From the NCBI GenBank assembly GCA_009993045.1, contig JAACUG010000064.1, forward strand, positions 1 through 63,039: DNA of 63,039 nucleotides. The letters run 5' to 3'. The position numbers and the translations under genes were made by a program. This document shows positions 46,801-54,852 of this stretch, one piece after another (the stretch's first letter is position 1; each line of letters begins with the position of its first letter). Source of the stretch: Cyanobacteria bacterium CG_2015-22_32_23 (lineage in GTDB: Bacteria; Cyanobacteriota; Cyanobacteriia; Cyanobacteriales; Cyanobacteriaceae). Under the pieces are notes generated by a model, which did not search any database, was not told the DNA's origin, and saw only the letters and a list, made by a program, of their open reading frames with translations.

Positions 46801-47580
46801 TATGCTGTTTTACATAACCCTAAATATCGGGAAAAATATGAGTTAAATTTAAAAAGAGAGTTTCCGAGAATACCTTTTTATGATGACTTTTGGCAGTGGG
46901 CAAATTGGGGTAAACAATTAATGGATTTACACCTCAATTATGAGACTATTAAACCTTATGAATTGAAAAGAATTGATGTGGATAAATCTCCCCCAGAATT
47001 GGGGGCAGGGGGGCTGATTTTCGCCCCTAAATCCCCAAGTTTGGGGACTTCCGATACTTCTGTTACTCCCCCAGAATTGGGGGTAGAAGGACAAATTAAC
47101 GCCCCTAAATCCCCAAGTTTGGGGACTTCTGATACTTCTGTTACTCCCCCAGAATTGGGGGTAGAAGGACAAATTAACGCCCCTAAATCCCCAAGTTTGG
47201 GGACTTCCAATGCTTCTGTTACTCCCCCAGAATTGGGGGGAGGGGGGCGATTCCCAGAATTGGGGGCAAGGGAGCGATTATCCGTTAAACCGAAGTTAAA
47301 AGCGGATAAAATCAACCATAAAATTATCATTGATGAGGTAACAACTTTAACAGAAATTCCGCCTTTAGCATGGGAATATAAACTAGGTAATCGTAGCGCT
47401 TTAGAGTGGATTTTAGATCAATATAAAGAGAAAAAACCAAAGGATAAAACCATAGCAGAAAAATTCAATAATTATCGATTTGCTGACTATAAAGAGAAAG
47501 TAATTGACTTATTAATGAAAGTAACAACTGTTAGTATTGAGACTGTAAAAATCGTTAATGAAATGAATAAATTAAGCTAA
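43858..47580 (+). CDS. Single-chain restriction-modification enzyme (PD-(D/E)xK nuclease plus N6-adenine methyltransferase) with repeat insertions
   Basis: The 1240-residue protein joins a nuclease and a methyltransferase. Residues about 1-150 hold a possible PD-(D/E)xK site: Pro63-Asp64 (RPDGIIKD), Glu79-x-Lys81 (YWESKDEKD). Residues about 295-440 are helical. SAM motif I is DPATGTGTF (from Asp453) and the catalytic motif NPPY is at 559-562, the gamma class for N6-adenine. The C-terminal part should be the target-recognition domain (YRYEKGERIDNITDWALTKF, FDDFWQW-like YDDFWQWANWGKQL). It resembles type IIG or ISP-like enzymes without the helicase; site unknown. Three in-frame repeat insertions lie at residues about 177-291, 954-972 and 1044-1142. 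Confidence 0.87.
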   Translation: MANVLINQYRRDLETRIRYGGSRNESSVRFAFATLLNGYCKPRNFILVDELTIKSRINTSIRPDGIIKDALRLDWGYWESKDEKDTIDAEIEAKFKKGYPTDNILFEDTKTAVLIQNGQESLRIEMENDDDLDKLINQFLDYERAEVKDFRQAINSFSQDLPTILDTLRNLIDSQSGVLSPSTLNSGNRPPTPNSGNRLPAPNSGGVRKALEVPNVGDLGAKINPPTPNSGNRPPTPNSGGVRDGLEVPNVGDLGAKISPPTPNSGNRPPAPNSGGVRDGLEVPNVGDLGANQKFIEARDKFLKVCQESINPDITIDDIREMIIQHILTEDIFNNIFNEGQFHQENNIAKQLNEVIKTFFTGNVKRNTFKTIQSYYNAIIRTASSIVNHHEKQKFLKVVYETFYKAYNPKEADRLGIVYTPNEIVKFMVESTDYLLTTHFQKSLGDKGVEILDPATGTGTFITEILERLLPKDLEYKYQHEIHCNEVSILPYYIANLNIEYSYQQIKKQYLEFNNICLVDTLHPTDKGEKQMNLFGMNEENTERIKRQNERKISVIIGNPPYNAKQENFNDNNANRKYNSIDKRIKNTYIKEGTAQNQIVVYDMYTRFIRWATDRLNDEGIIAFITNSSLIDARAFDGFRKCLEEEFNYIYIIDLGGNIRANPKLSGTTHNVFGIQTGVTITFLIKINKKSNLPCQIYYNRRPEFDTNTEKLAFISQHILENIIPKSELIKPDKKHNWINQTDNDFDDLIPLIDKDVKGGKTKAVKNEVTGELENKVCDEAIFKLFSSGLKTQRDEWVYDVSKENLETKVKFLINTYKATLKDSNYQDKEKIKWDRELTKYLERGIEKEFNSQKIIKSNYRPFYSQYFYFDKHFNGMTYQWFNIYNSDNLDNKIIAISGIAHTKPFSTYIINNICDLGFIETCQCLPLYRYEKGERIDNITDWALTKFREYYHNVKRASSPSEDNRQDACFTDKESIFYYVYAVLHNPKYREKYELNLKREFPRIPFYDDFWQWANWGKQLMDLHLNYETIKPYELKRIDVDKSPPELGAGGLIFAPKSPSLGTSDTSVTPPELGVEGQINAPKSPSLGTSDTSVTPPELGVEGQINAPKSPSLGTSNASVTPPELGGGGRFPELGARERLSVKPKLKADKINHKIIIDEVTTLTEIPPLAWEYKLGNRSALEWILDQYKEKKPKDKTIAEKFNNYRFADYKEKVIDLLMKVTTVSIETVKIVNEMNKLS
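44385..44729. repeat. 105-bp in-frame tandem repeat array (about 3 units) in the R-M gene
   Basis: The landmark ggaagtccccaatgttgggg starts at 44490, 44595 and 44700, giving a period of 105 bp, or 35 codons. The encoded unit is rich in Pro/Asn/Gly (PPTPNSGNR, NSGGVRDGLEVPNVGDLGA). It lies in the linker between the nuclease part and the methyltransferase. Each unit contains small palindromes (ccccaattctgggg, tccccaatgttgggga). The minus strand is open across the same array. Confidence 0.95.
46719..46773. repeat. 55-bp cloverleaf palindrome inside the R-M gene
   Basis: The outer stem CGTAAAAC (46719-46726) pairs with GTTTTACG (46766-46773). Inside are two hairpins, CGGGCTTCTAGCCCG and ACAGGCAGGATGCCTGT. 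It adds residues such as KRASSPSEDNRQDACF in frame, between REYY and ESIFYY, where the reading otherwise appears continuous. It has the look of a dispersed extragenic palindrome. Confidence 0.85.
46987..47283. repeat. 78-bp in-frame tandem repeat array (about 3 units), inverse of the first array
   Basis: gcccctaaatccccaagttt begins at 47023, 47101 and 47179, a period of 78 bp, or 26 codons. Encoded unit: LGVEGQINAPKSPSLG and TSDTSVTPPE. The reverse complement reads NSGGVTEVSEVPKLGDLGA, clearly the same family as the array at 44385-44729, so the two arrays are inverted relative to each other. It lies near residue 1044-1142, in the probable target-recognition part. Confidence 0.94.
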
Positions 47581-47637
47581 ATAGTTAACATAAAACTCTT
47601 AATAAATATCTATTTTATGATTATATTTAGTTCATGA

Positions 47638-48030
47638 TTATTTTTTTTCTTCCTCCACAGAAATTGAAATTTTATCAACTTTATTTTCCTTTTCTTTTTC
47701 AATAACTACTTGACGAAATCCTAAAACTACAAAAATATTTGATAAGGTTAAGAAAAATTCTGCACTGCCATGTAACCAATCCACATTAGCTAAAGATGTT
47801 TGATAATGAGTTTCGGCATAAATTCCTGCGGGTATGGTAATGGCAACGAATAATAGTAGTAAATAAAAGCCCATTAAAGCCATTTTAGGCACTTTTTGCG
47901 ATCGCTGTAAAAACCATAAAAATCCGAGATAGGGAAATAAGGAAAGGGCGAATAAGGTTTCTTTGCTAATAAAACTAATAGTAAATGATTCCATGATGTA
48001 AAAGAGTGATATTATTTGATATTTTAACAT
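47638..48030 (-). CDS. DUF3593 membrane protein
   Basis: The 130-residue protein has the DUF3593 pattern: TLFALSLFPYLGFLWFLQRS, MALMGFYLLLLFVAITIPAG and NVDWLHGSAEFFLTLSNIFV, VVLGFRQVV. It has three membrane segments and a charged C-terminus. The family is restricted to cyanobacteria and plastids, with no assigned function. An in-frame ATG 36 bp inside (MESFTISFIS) is an alternative start. It lies on the opposite strand between the R-M and helicase genes. Confidence 0.85.
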   Translation of the reverse strand: MLKYQIISLFYIMESFTISFISKETLFALSLFPYLGFLWFLQRSQKVPKMALMGFYLLLLFVAITIPAGIYAETHYQTSLANVDWLHGSAEFFLTLSNIFVVLGFRQVVIEKEKENKVDKISISVEEEKK

Positions 48031-48125
48031 TTAATGTGAATAATTTTAAAGGATATTTATTATTAATAAAAATGATGATTAATCTATATATATAAATGCT
48101 ATAATTAAATCAAAATAAAAGATAA

Positions 48126-50429
48126 TTGACTATGGAAGAATTAATTAATAATTTAAGATTAGGACAAAAAGAATTAGCTCTGTGGGAAGGGGGGAAAATG
48201 GCAATTTCAGCAGTGCCGGGGGCAGGAAAATCCCATACTCTAGCTGTTGTTGCTGCCATTACTATTAATAAAAATAAACTTAATAATAATCGACAATTAG
48301 TTATTGTTACCTATACTCGCTCGGCTTGTGCAAGTATCAAAAATAAACTGAAAAAAAAGTTAGAAGAATTAAAATTACCTCCCATCGGTTTCACTGTGCA
48401 AACAATTCATGGATTAGCGGTGAATATTATCAATCGTCATCCTTTATTATCGCAACTTCATCTCGAAAATAGTACTTTAGTGGAAGTTACTCCTAGTCAT
48501 CGTATTATTCGCGCAATAGTAATGGAATGGGCAAAAAATTATCCTGATAATTATAATTTACTCTTAAAAAGTAAAAGTCAGACTAAAAATTTTAATGGGG
48601 AAGAAAGTGAGATTTTACGGCGAGATTCAGTATTATTAACGGAAGTTTTACCTAATTTTGCTCATAATGTTATTCGTCAAATAAAAAGTTCGGGTTTAAC
48701 AAAATTTGATCTTGATATATTACAAGATGATCCTAAAAATTCTTATCCTCTCATAGCCATGGCAAAAGGATTATATAAAGAATATCAAATATTGATGCAA
48801 AAAGAAAATTTTATCGACTATGATGATTTAATTTTAGGTGCATTAAGGGTGTTAGAAGAAGATAACCCAAGAAAAATGTGGCAGGAAGAAGTTTTTGCCG
48901 TGTTTGAAGATGAAGCACAAGATTCTAGCCCATTACAAGGAAAATTACTGGAAATTTTGGCTACTGATAGTAATAATGGTCAAGTTAATTTTGTCAGAGT
49001 TGGTGATCCTAATCAAGCTATTAACTCTACTTTTACCGCTTCTGATCCTGTTTACTTTAATCTTTTTTATCGTCAGTGTCAAGAAATGGGAAAATATGCC
49101 TCCATGAATCAGTCTGGCAGAAGTAGCAAAATTATTATAGATACAGCTAATAAGACTTTGAGTTGGGTTAATCAACAAATTAAACAAAAATGTGGGAATA
49201 AATCTCTCAATGACTTAAATTTAATGTTACCTTTTCAAGAGCAAAATATTGAAGTAGTGGGAAATGAAGATAAACAACCCTATGGAAATCCACCACCAGA
49301 AGGAAAAGGAGTGGAAATTTATCAACCAGAAGATATATATAAAACAGTGGAATTAATAGGTAAAAGAATTATTAAATTATTTACTACGGATAAAGCAAAG
49401 GAAAGTACTAATTTAGCAATTTTAGTTAGAGAAAATAAGCAAGGATTTTTTTTGCAAAAACATTTAGAATATTTAGAATTAGATTATAATATTAAAGTTA
49501 AATTAATCAATGATATTAATAACTCTACAGATATTCTTCAACAAATATTATCTATTTTACAGTTTATTTATTGCCCTCATTCTCCTCAATACCTCAAAAA
49601 TGCTTTAGAAACTCTGCAAAAGAATAACTTAATTCAATCTCAAGACTTTAACGCTTTAAGTATTTATCCTGAAAAATTTTTATATCCTTCTCCCCTAGAT
49701 AAGCCATTATCTAATCATAGTAAAAAAGCTCAAAATATTTGTTTAAAACTACTTAATTCTCGGTTAGAATTACCCCACTATCGATTAATTTCTTTTATTT
49801 CTTTTATCCTTGAATATAAAGATTCAAAATTAGCCACCACCCAAAAATTAGGAGATAAAATTCATCGCCAAATTACTGAAAATAGCTCATTAAAAACCAT
49901 GATTTCAACCTTACAAGAAATTATTAATTCAGAAAAATTTGAAGAGGTAGAAATCGATAATCAAGACATTTATACCAAAAATGGGCAAGTTACCATTATG
50001 ACAATGCACAAAGCAAAAGGATTAGAGTGGGATTATGTCTTTTTACCATTTTTACAGGAAGATGTTATTCCGGGTAGCCCTAAGCCTTATGTATCTCAAG
50101 GTGCAAAATTTTTAGGTGATTTTAATTTACCCGATGTTACTCGAATGATACTGCGTTCTATTACACATCATAAACATTTTCCCGACAATCACCCTCCGAT
50201 AACAAATATATCTGAAGCATCAAAGAAAAGTCATCAACTTAAACAAGCTGAAGAATACCGTTTATTATATGTAGCTATGACGAGGGCAAAAAGGTTACTT
50301 TGGATGTCTTCCGCTAAAAAAGCACCTTGGCGATGGAATTTTTTTGAAGATAACGATAACAAATCTCAGTTACAAATTCAAACACCTTGCCCCATTATTA
50401 ATATGTTGGGTTTTACTTACATTAAGTAA
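48126..50429 (+). CDS. UvrD/Rep family DNA helicase
   Basis: The 767-residue superfamily 1 helicase has the Q-motif-like start LRLGQKELALWEGGKMAISA, Walker A AVPGAGKSHT (residues 27-36) and motif Ia VTYTRSACASIKNKLKKK. Motif II FEDEAQDSSPLQ, motif III VGDPNQAINSTFTASDP and motif IV region NQSGRSSKIIIDTA follow. Motif V is TIMTMHKAKGLEWDYVF and motif VI RLLYVAMTRAKRLLW. It unwinds DNA in repair or replication restart. It could be a housekeeping enzyme or a partner of the R-M gene 546 bp upstream. A direct operon is unlikely because DUF3593 lies between them on the other strand. Confidence 0.93.
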   Translation: MTMEELINNLRLGQKELALWEGGKMAISAVPGAGKSHTLAVVAAITINKNKLNNNRQLVIVTYTRSACASIKNKLKKKLEELKLPPIGFTVQTIHGLAVNIINRHPLLSQLHLENSTLVEVTPSHRIIRAIVMEWAKNYPDNYNLLLKSKSQTKNFNGEESEILRRDSVLLTEVLPNFAHNVIRQIKSSGLTKFDLDILQDDPKNSYPLIAMAKGLYKEYQILMQKENFIDYDDLILGALRVLEEDNPRKMWQEEVFAVFEDEAQDSSPLQGKLLEILATDSNNGQVNFVRVGDPNQAINSTFTASDPVYFNLFYRQCQEMGKYASMNQSGRSSKIIIDTANKTLSWVNQQIKQKCGNKSLNDLNLMLPFQEQNIEVVGNEDKQPYGNPPPEGKGVEIYQPEDIYKTVELIGKRIIKLFTTDKAKESTNLAILVRENKQGFFLQKHLEYLELDYNIKVKLINDINNSTDILQQILSILQFIYCPHSPQYLKNALETLQKNNLIQSQDFNALSIYPEKFLYPSPLDKPLSNHSKKAQNICLKLLNSRLELPHYRLISFISFILEYKDSKLATTQKLGDKIHRQITENSSLKTMISTLQEIINSEKFEEVEIDNQDIYTKNGQVTIMTMHKAKGLEWDYVFLPFLQEDVIPGSPKPYVSQGAKFLGDFNLPDVTRMILRSITHHKHFPDNHPPITNISEASKKSHQLKQAEEYRLLYVAMTRAKRLLWMSSAKKAPWRWNFFEDNDNKSQLQIQTPCPIINMLGFTYIK

Positions 50430-50438
50430 CTTAATACT

Positions 50439-51926
50439 TTAATTGTATTCTAATAATGCCCAATAACGAGAATCTTCGGGGAATTTAGCAAATACCATTA
50501 TTTTACCTGAACCTACATTAATATTTCCAGCAAATACATCACCATATTTACTTAAATCATGCCATTGGTTAGTGGATTGATTGACTACTTTTACCTCTTG
50601 CGCTGATTTAATACGCATTTTAAAGTAAATATTTTGATTCTCATTTAAAGTCGCACTTAACGGTGATTCTAAATAACCATTATGCTCCGAAAAATGTTTA
50701 AAAGTCACGGGAAATTTATTTCCTTTTCCTTCTGCTGAAACTTCATAACTTACTATTAAAGGATAGTTATTACTCTCATCTTTAGGTTTAGCAAATATTT
50801 CTAATTTATAATCCCCTTTTTCGGGAAATGAAGCATTAACATTAATATTTTCTCCTTGTTTTTGCACAAATGTATAGTTTTCTATTAATTCATTTTCTCC
50901 TGTTTTTAAGTTTGCGATCGCAACTATATTTTTAGGAGCTTTTAAAGTAACATTAAGATTATTATCAGTATCAATATGTAAATTTTGATGACTAATTAAT
51001 TGTATATTATTATCAAATAAAGCAGTGGAAATATCGGGAAAAGTATCAAATTGAGCACGGGAAAAAGGAGTTGTTAATAATTGCCATTGAGGATTTTCAG
51101 GGAAGTGACTATAAATAAAATGTTCAGGTTTTGTAGCGAAATAAAAAGGATTAAATTCAGCAATAAATTGATTATTATCAACAATACCAGCACCCCAAGT
51201 TGTATCAATTAAATACCAATTTCCATCAATTTTAACACCATTCCAGCTATGATTAACTTGATTGTCTTTTCCAACAACATAATTTATTCCCTTACTATAA
51301 CCCAAAATAATAACTGATTTTAATCCCATATATTCAGCTAATTGTTGATATAAATTAGCATAACCAGAACAAATTGTCGATCTAGTAGTTAAAACATTTT
51401 TAGTAGTAACATCAGGATAAATATTTTTATCAAATAAGTTAGCTAAAGCGACAACATCGTAACTAATATTATGAGTTATCCAAGTGTAAATTATTCTTGC
51501 TTTTTCTTCATCGGTAGTAGCATATTGACTTAAAATATTAGCTAATTCTTTAACAGAGTTACCAGAATATTTGACATTTATAGCTAAGTTATCAATCCTC
51601 TGAAAAGTGGTATCTCTAAAATTTTTCTGATTCGGTATAACAACAACAGATTCATCAGTTTCTGTGACAAATTCTTGAGTTAAATTTTTAAGGGAATTAA
51701 CCTCTAAATTAAGAGAATTTAAAAAACTTAATATTGGTATTAATTGGGGAGTTTGAGAAACTTTATTAACTAACTGAGGTTGATTTTTTATAGCAAACAA
51801 GATGGATAAAATAGAAATCCCAAACCAGAAGACAAAAGTTAGATTTTTATTGTTATTTTTTTTGTAACGTTTTTTACCTTGATTTTTGCGTTTTTGCCAT
51901 TCTTGATATTCTCTTTCTGTTGCCAT
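50439..51926 (-). CDS. Membrane-anchored transglutaminase-like protein
   Basis: The 495-residue protein has a basic start (EWQKRKNQGKKRYKKNNNKN), one membrane helix (about 28-44) and a transglutaminase-like domain. The triad is visible: Cys186 (STICSGYANLY), His226 (VNHSWNGVKI), Asp241 (YLIDTTWGAG), the arrangement of the Cyk3/kyphoscoliosis-type subgroup. The C-terminal 200 residues are beta-rich (Ig-like) ending WALLEYN. It probably acts outside the plasma membrane as a protease or crosslinker; the substrate is unknown. Its stop is 10 bp from the helicase stop (convergent). Confidence 0.9.
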   Translation of the reverse strand: MATEREYQEWQKRKNQGKKRYKKNNNKNLTFVFWFGISILSILFAIKNQPQLVNKVSQTPQLIPILSFLNSLNLEVNSLKNLTQEFVTETDESVVVIPNQKNFRDTTFQRIDNLAINVKYSGNSVKELANILSQYATTDEEKARIIYTWITHNISYDVVALANLFDKNIYPDVTTKNVLTTRSTICSGYANLYQQLAEYMGLKSVIILGYSKGINYVVGKDNQVNHSWNGVKIDGNWYLIDTTWGAGIVDNNQFIAEFNPFYFATKPEHFIYSHFPENPQWQLLTTPFSRAQFDTFPDISTALFDNNIQLISHQNLHIDTDNNLNVTLKAPKNIVAIANLKTGENELIENYTFVQKQGENINVNASFPEKGDYKLEIFAKPKDESNNYPLIVSYEVSAEGKGNKFPVTFKHFSEHNGYLESPLSATLNENQNIYFKMRIKSAQEVKVVNQSTNQWHDLSKYGDVFAGNINVGSGKIMVFAKFPEDSRYWALLEYN

Positions 51927-52058
51927 AAAATATAACCAAATTATTAATAACTTATTTATGGATAATTTTAATCAATATATCTTTGAATTTTTAGCCTCAA
52001 AAATTTTCTAAAACTACCATAATAATATTTTAGCTTTTATCTTTAATATTAGGTTAAT

Positions 52059-52421
52059 TTATAAACCAATTTTATTTTGAAAACAAATTTCTTGAATAAA
52101 TAACTTTAATTTTTGTTTAGCAAGAAGTAGTTTTTCTTCGTCAAATTCAAATTCTTGTAAACTAGCAAAAAATTGGATATATTCGGTATCTAATACTATC
52201 CGAAAAGCATTTAGTTTCCATAATAAATCAGAAGTAAAACGCAAATCATAGATATTATTTTTATCATGGAAATAGTTATTACTATTATCATCTAAATTAA
52301 CTAAAATAACAGGTCTAACCCAACACATTTGACGGGAAGAAATAACATCGATAACTTCACAGTAAAGAGATTTATCTTGATTATCTAAACATACTATTTG
52401 ACTAGGTATAAAAGTTGACAT
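52059..52421 (-). CDS. Conserved hypothetical protein, 120 residues
   Basis: The soluble protein starts FIPSQIVCLDNQDKSLYCEV and IDVISSRQMCWVRPVILV, a beta barrel-like N-terminus. A helical C-terminus (FEFDEEKLLLAKQKLKLFIQ) follows. There are four Cys but no metal-binding spacing. I recall similar short cyanobacterial proteins; function unknown. It lies 132 bp upstream of the transglutaminase gene on the same strand. Confidence 0.65.
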   Translation of the reverse strand: MSTFIPSQIVCLDNQDKSLYCEVIDVISSRQMCWVRPVILVNLDDNSNNYFHDKNNIYDLRFTSDLLWKLNAFRIVLDTEYIQFFASLQEFEFDEEKLLLAKQKLKLFIQEICFQNKIGL

Positions 52422-52600
52422 TGTTATTTATTAATAATCTTTTCAAAGATGATTTACCTTAAAAACTTAGTAATAATTTTACTAAATATATCTATAATTT
52501 TTATCAATGATTTATGAGAATTTTTTGCATTCCTAACCCCCCATTGAGGAAATTAACTGATTATTTTATTCCCATTAAATACCATTGCTATAGATTGTTA

Positions 52601-52618
52601 ATTGTTAATTATTAAAAA
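52601..52618. repeat. Short heptanucleotide repeat (ATTGTTA)
   Basis: attgtta, attgtta and attatta run in register in the 237-bp gap (52422-52658) between the 120-residue gene and the small membrane protein gene. Confidence 0.6.
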
Positions 52619-52658
52619 CTTCTAAATCAAACAATAAAGTAATAAATAATTATTAAAT

Positions 52659-52799
52659 TTAAGAAACAACATAAGCAGATTTAAGCGCCCAAATAATTAA
52701 CCCCGCAATACTGCCAAGAATAATAACAGCTGAGATAGCGATAATAACAGGCTTATCTGCACCGTCAAACTTCATGATGCCACGATTTAAGTCAGACAT
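52659..52799 (-). CDS. Small single-span membrane protein, 46 residues
   Basis: The frame runs from ATG 52799, with AGAGGA 6-7 nt upstream as ribosome-binding site, to TAA. It reads MSDLNRGIMKFDGADKPVII followed by one membrane helix (AISAVIILGSIAGLIIWALK) and a short tail SAYVVS. The polar N-terminal arm and single C-terminal helix are typical of small subunits of thylakoid complexes. It is divergent from ndhI (298 bp apart), which makes an NDH-1 or photosystem link thinkable but unproven. Confidence 0.75.
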   Translation of the reverse strand: MSDLNRGIMKFDGADKPVIIAISAVIILGSIAGLIIWALKSAYVVS

Positions 52800-53097
52800 A
52801 AAAATCCTCTATGATACAATACAAAATTAATGATTTCCTTGTTTATAGATTAGCTCAAAAAAGTTTATAACTATGGAAACTGAGAAGAAAATTCAACATT
52901 CTTAACGTTTTTCTCACTATTTACTCTAAAACAAAAAAACCCTTGATTTATAAGTATTTTTCCTATCTTCTAAATCCTGTTTTCTGCCTCCCCATTCCAC
53001 CAAAAAACCATGATACAATCCCTAATTACATTTCTTTAGAATAAACAAGATACCATAAGGTAAAATGGATTGCATAAAGCACTGATAGCAACAGATT

Positions 53098-53673
53098 ATG
53101 TTTAAATTTCTCAAACAAGTAACCGATTATGCCAAAGAAACCGTAGAAGCGGCGAAATATATTGGGCAAGGATTTGCTGTTACTTTTGATCATATGAAAC
53201 GTCGTCCTGTAACGGTACAATATCCTTATGAAAAACTCATCCCTTCCGAGCGATTTAGAGGTAGAATTCATTTTGAGTTTGATAAATGTATCGCCTGTGA
53301 GGTTTGTGTAAGGGTTTGTCCGATAAATCTTCCTGTAGTAGATTGGACTTTTAATAAATCCGTTAAAAAGAAAGAATTAAAACATTATAGTATTGATTTT
53401 GGGGTGTGTATTTTTTGTGGTAATTGTGTAGAATATTGCCCGACAAATTGTTTATCCATGACAGAAGAATATGAATTAGCTGCTTATGATCGTCATGAAT
53501 TAAATTATGATAATGTCGCTTTAGGAAGACTACCTACAAAAGTAACGCAAGATCCTATGGTAACACCTCTGAGAGAGTTAGGATACTTACCTAAAGGTGT
53601 TATTGAGCCTCATGATTTACCTCAAGGTAGTCAAGGTGTGGGGAAAAATCCTCAAGACATAGTTAATAGTTAA
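53098..53673 (+). CDS. ndhI: NAD(P)H-quinone oxidoreductase subunit I
   Basis: NdhI carries the two 4Fe-4S clusters of the peripheral arm of NDH-1 that pass electrons from ferredoxin to plastoquinone. The 191-residue protein has [12 protein letters not shown] and [12 protein letters not shown] and a typical N-terminus [20 protein letters not shown]. It is usually preceded by ndhA in cyanobacteria; here the 298 bp upstream hold no gene, so it has its own promoter. ndhG follows 60 bp downstream. Confidence 0.98.
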   Translation: MFKFLKQVTDYAKETVEAAKYIGQGFAVTFDHMKRRPVTVQYPYEKLIPSERFRGRIHFEFDKCIACEVCVRVCPINLPVVDWTFNKSVKKKELKHYSIDFGVCIFCGNCVEYCPTNCLSMTEEYELAAYDRHELNYDNVALGRLPTKVTQDPMVTPLRELGYLPKGVIEPHDLPQGSQGVGKNPQDIVNS

Positions 53674-53733
53674 TCGTTAATAGTCATTCAAAAAATAAAT
53701 AATTGTTTAGCAACATTAGGTTATCTTAAAATC

Positions 53734-54345
53734 GTGGAAATATCTCAAGGTGTTCAATATGTAGCTTTCGTCATCCTTGCCATTATGATGATTACGACAG
53801 CTTTAGGCGTAGTTTTACTCAATAATATCGTTTATTCTGCTTTCCTTTTAGGGGCGGTTTTTATGAGTATTTCAGGATTATATCTTTTACTTAATGCTGA
53901 TTTTGTGGCGGCAGCTCAAATTTTAGTCTATGTTGGTGCAGTAAATGTACTAATTTTGTTTGCCATTATGTTGGTGAATAAAACAGAAGAATATCAACCC
54001 CTTAAAGGTAGATTACTTCGTCAAATTTCTACTGGTTTAGTTTGTTTTGGTTTATTCGCTTTATTGGGCACGATGATTTTAGTTACTCCTTGGCAGTTAT
54101 CGACAATTTCTCCTGCGGTAATCGAAAATACTATCGTAGCTATCGGCAAACATTTATTCAGTGATTATCTTTTACCTTTTGAAATAGTCTCCGTATTGTT
54201 ATTAATGGCAATGGTAGGCGCAATTATTTTGGCGCGTAGAGACTTAATTCCTGAAGCAAAACAAAACAGAGAAATTTATACAACTTCTTTGACTTTACCA
54301 GAAAAACCTAGAGATTTAATTTCTGCTAATAATGATAATAATTAA
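53734..54345 (+). CDS. ndhG: NAD(P)H-quinone oxidoreductase subunit 6
   Basis: The 203-residue membrane subunit of NDH-1 begins at a GTG (MEISQGVQYVAFVILAIMMI). It has five hydrophobic helices. Conserved stretches are NNIVYSAFLLGAVFMSISGL, LLLNADFVAAAQILVYVGAV and NVLILFAIMLVNK, as in NuoJ/NdhG. ndhE follows at 86 bp. The stop codon lies at the start of a heptamer array. Confidence 0.97.
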   Translation: MEISQGVQYVAFVILAIMMITTALGVVLLNNIVYSAFLLGAVFMSISGLYLLLNADFVAAAQILVYVGAVNVLILFAIMLVNKTEEYQPLKGRLLRQISTGLVCFGLFALLGTMILVTPWQLSTISPAVIENTIVAIGKHLFSDYLLPFEIVSVLLLMAMVGAIILARRDLIPEAKQNREIYTTSLTLPEKPRDLISANNDNN

Positions 54346-54375
54346 TCATTAACTATTAACAATTAACAATTAACA
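54341..54375. repeat. Heptanucleotide array ATTAACA, 5 units
   Basis: attaatc, attaact and three attaaca units run in register. The first unit includes the ndhG stop codon (54343-54345). Confidence 0.88.
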
Positions 54376-54431
54376 ATCTCTTAGATATTAGAGTTTTTAG
54401 AAAATATTTCAGGGCAAAACAACTTAAAATT

Positions 54432-54749
54432 ATGGAATTACAATTACAATTACAATATTTTTTACTCTTAGCAGCCGCTTTATTTTGTATCGGTATTTAT
54501 GGTTTAGTTACCAGTCGTAATGCCGTAAGAGTTTTAATGTCTATTGAATTATTACTCAATGCTGTTAACCTTAATTTAATCGGTTTTTCTAATTATTTAG
54601 ATCCGAGTGAAATTAAAGGACAAATATTTGCTATCTTTGTTATTACTATCGCTGCCGCCGAAGCCGCCGTAGGATTAGCTATCATTCTAGCTATTTATCG
54701 TAACCGTGATACCATTGATATGGAACGTTTTAACTTACTTAAATGGTAA
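54432..54749 (+). CDS. ndhE: NAD(P)H-quinone oxidoreductase subunit 4L
   Basis: The 105-residue NdhE/NuoK-type subunit has three membrane helices. Typical motifs are [40 protein letters not shown] and the buried-Glu helix [18 protein letters not shown]. It completes the ndhI-ndhG-ndhE cluster. Confidence 0.97.
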   Translation: MELQLQLQYFLLLAAALFCIGIYGLVTSRNAVRVLMSIELLLNAVNLNLIGFSNYLDPSEIKGQIFAIFVITIAAAEAAVGLAIILAIYRNRDTIDMERFNLLKW

Positions 54750-54852
54750 GGTAATCATTAGGGGTTAATTTTTTAGAAGAGAGGAAATAGGAGAAATACT
54801 TACAAATCAAGCTCTCAATCTTATCGCTTTTGACTCCCATTTGCAAACCCTA

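Noticed and set aside
46927-47330. Two minus-strand ORFs of 81 and 124 codons opposite the R-M gene
   Set aside because: Antisense reading of the second repeat array inside a well-supported gene.
43858-47580. Tandem repeats considered as a CRISPR array
   Set aside because: No constant repeat alternating with unique spacers; the units are contiguous, in frame and coding.
52908-52980. Search for a tRNA or small RNA in the ndhI upstream region
   Set aside because: No cloverleaf or strong hairpin; AT-rich sequence only.
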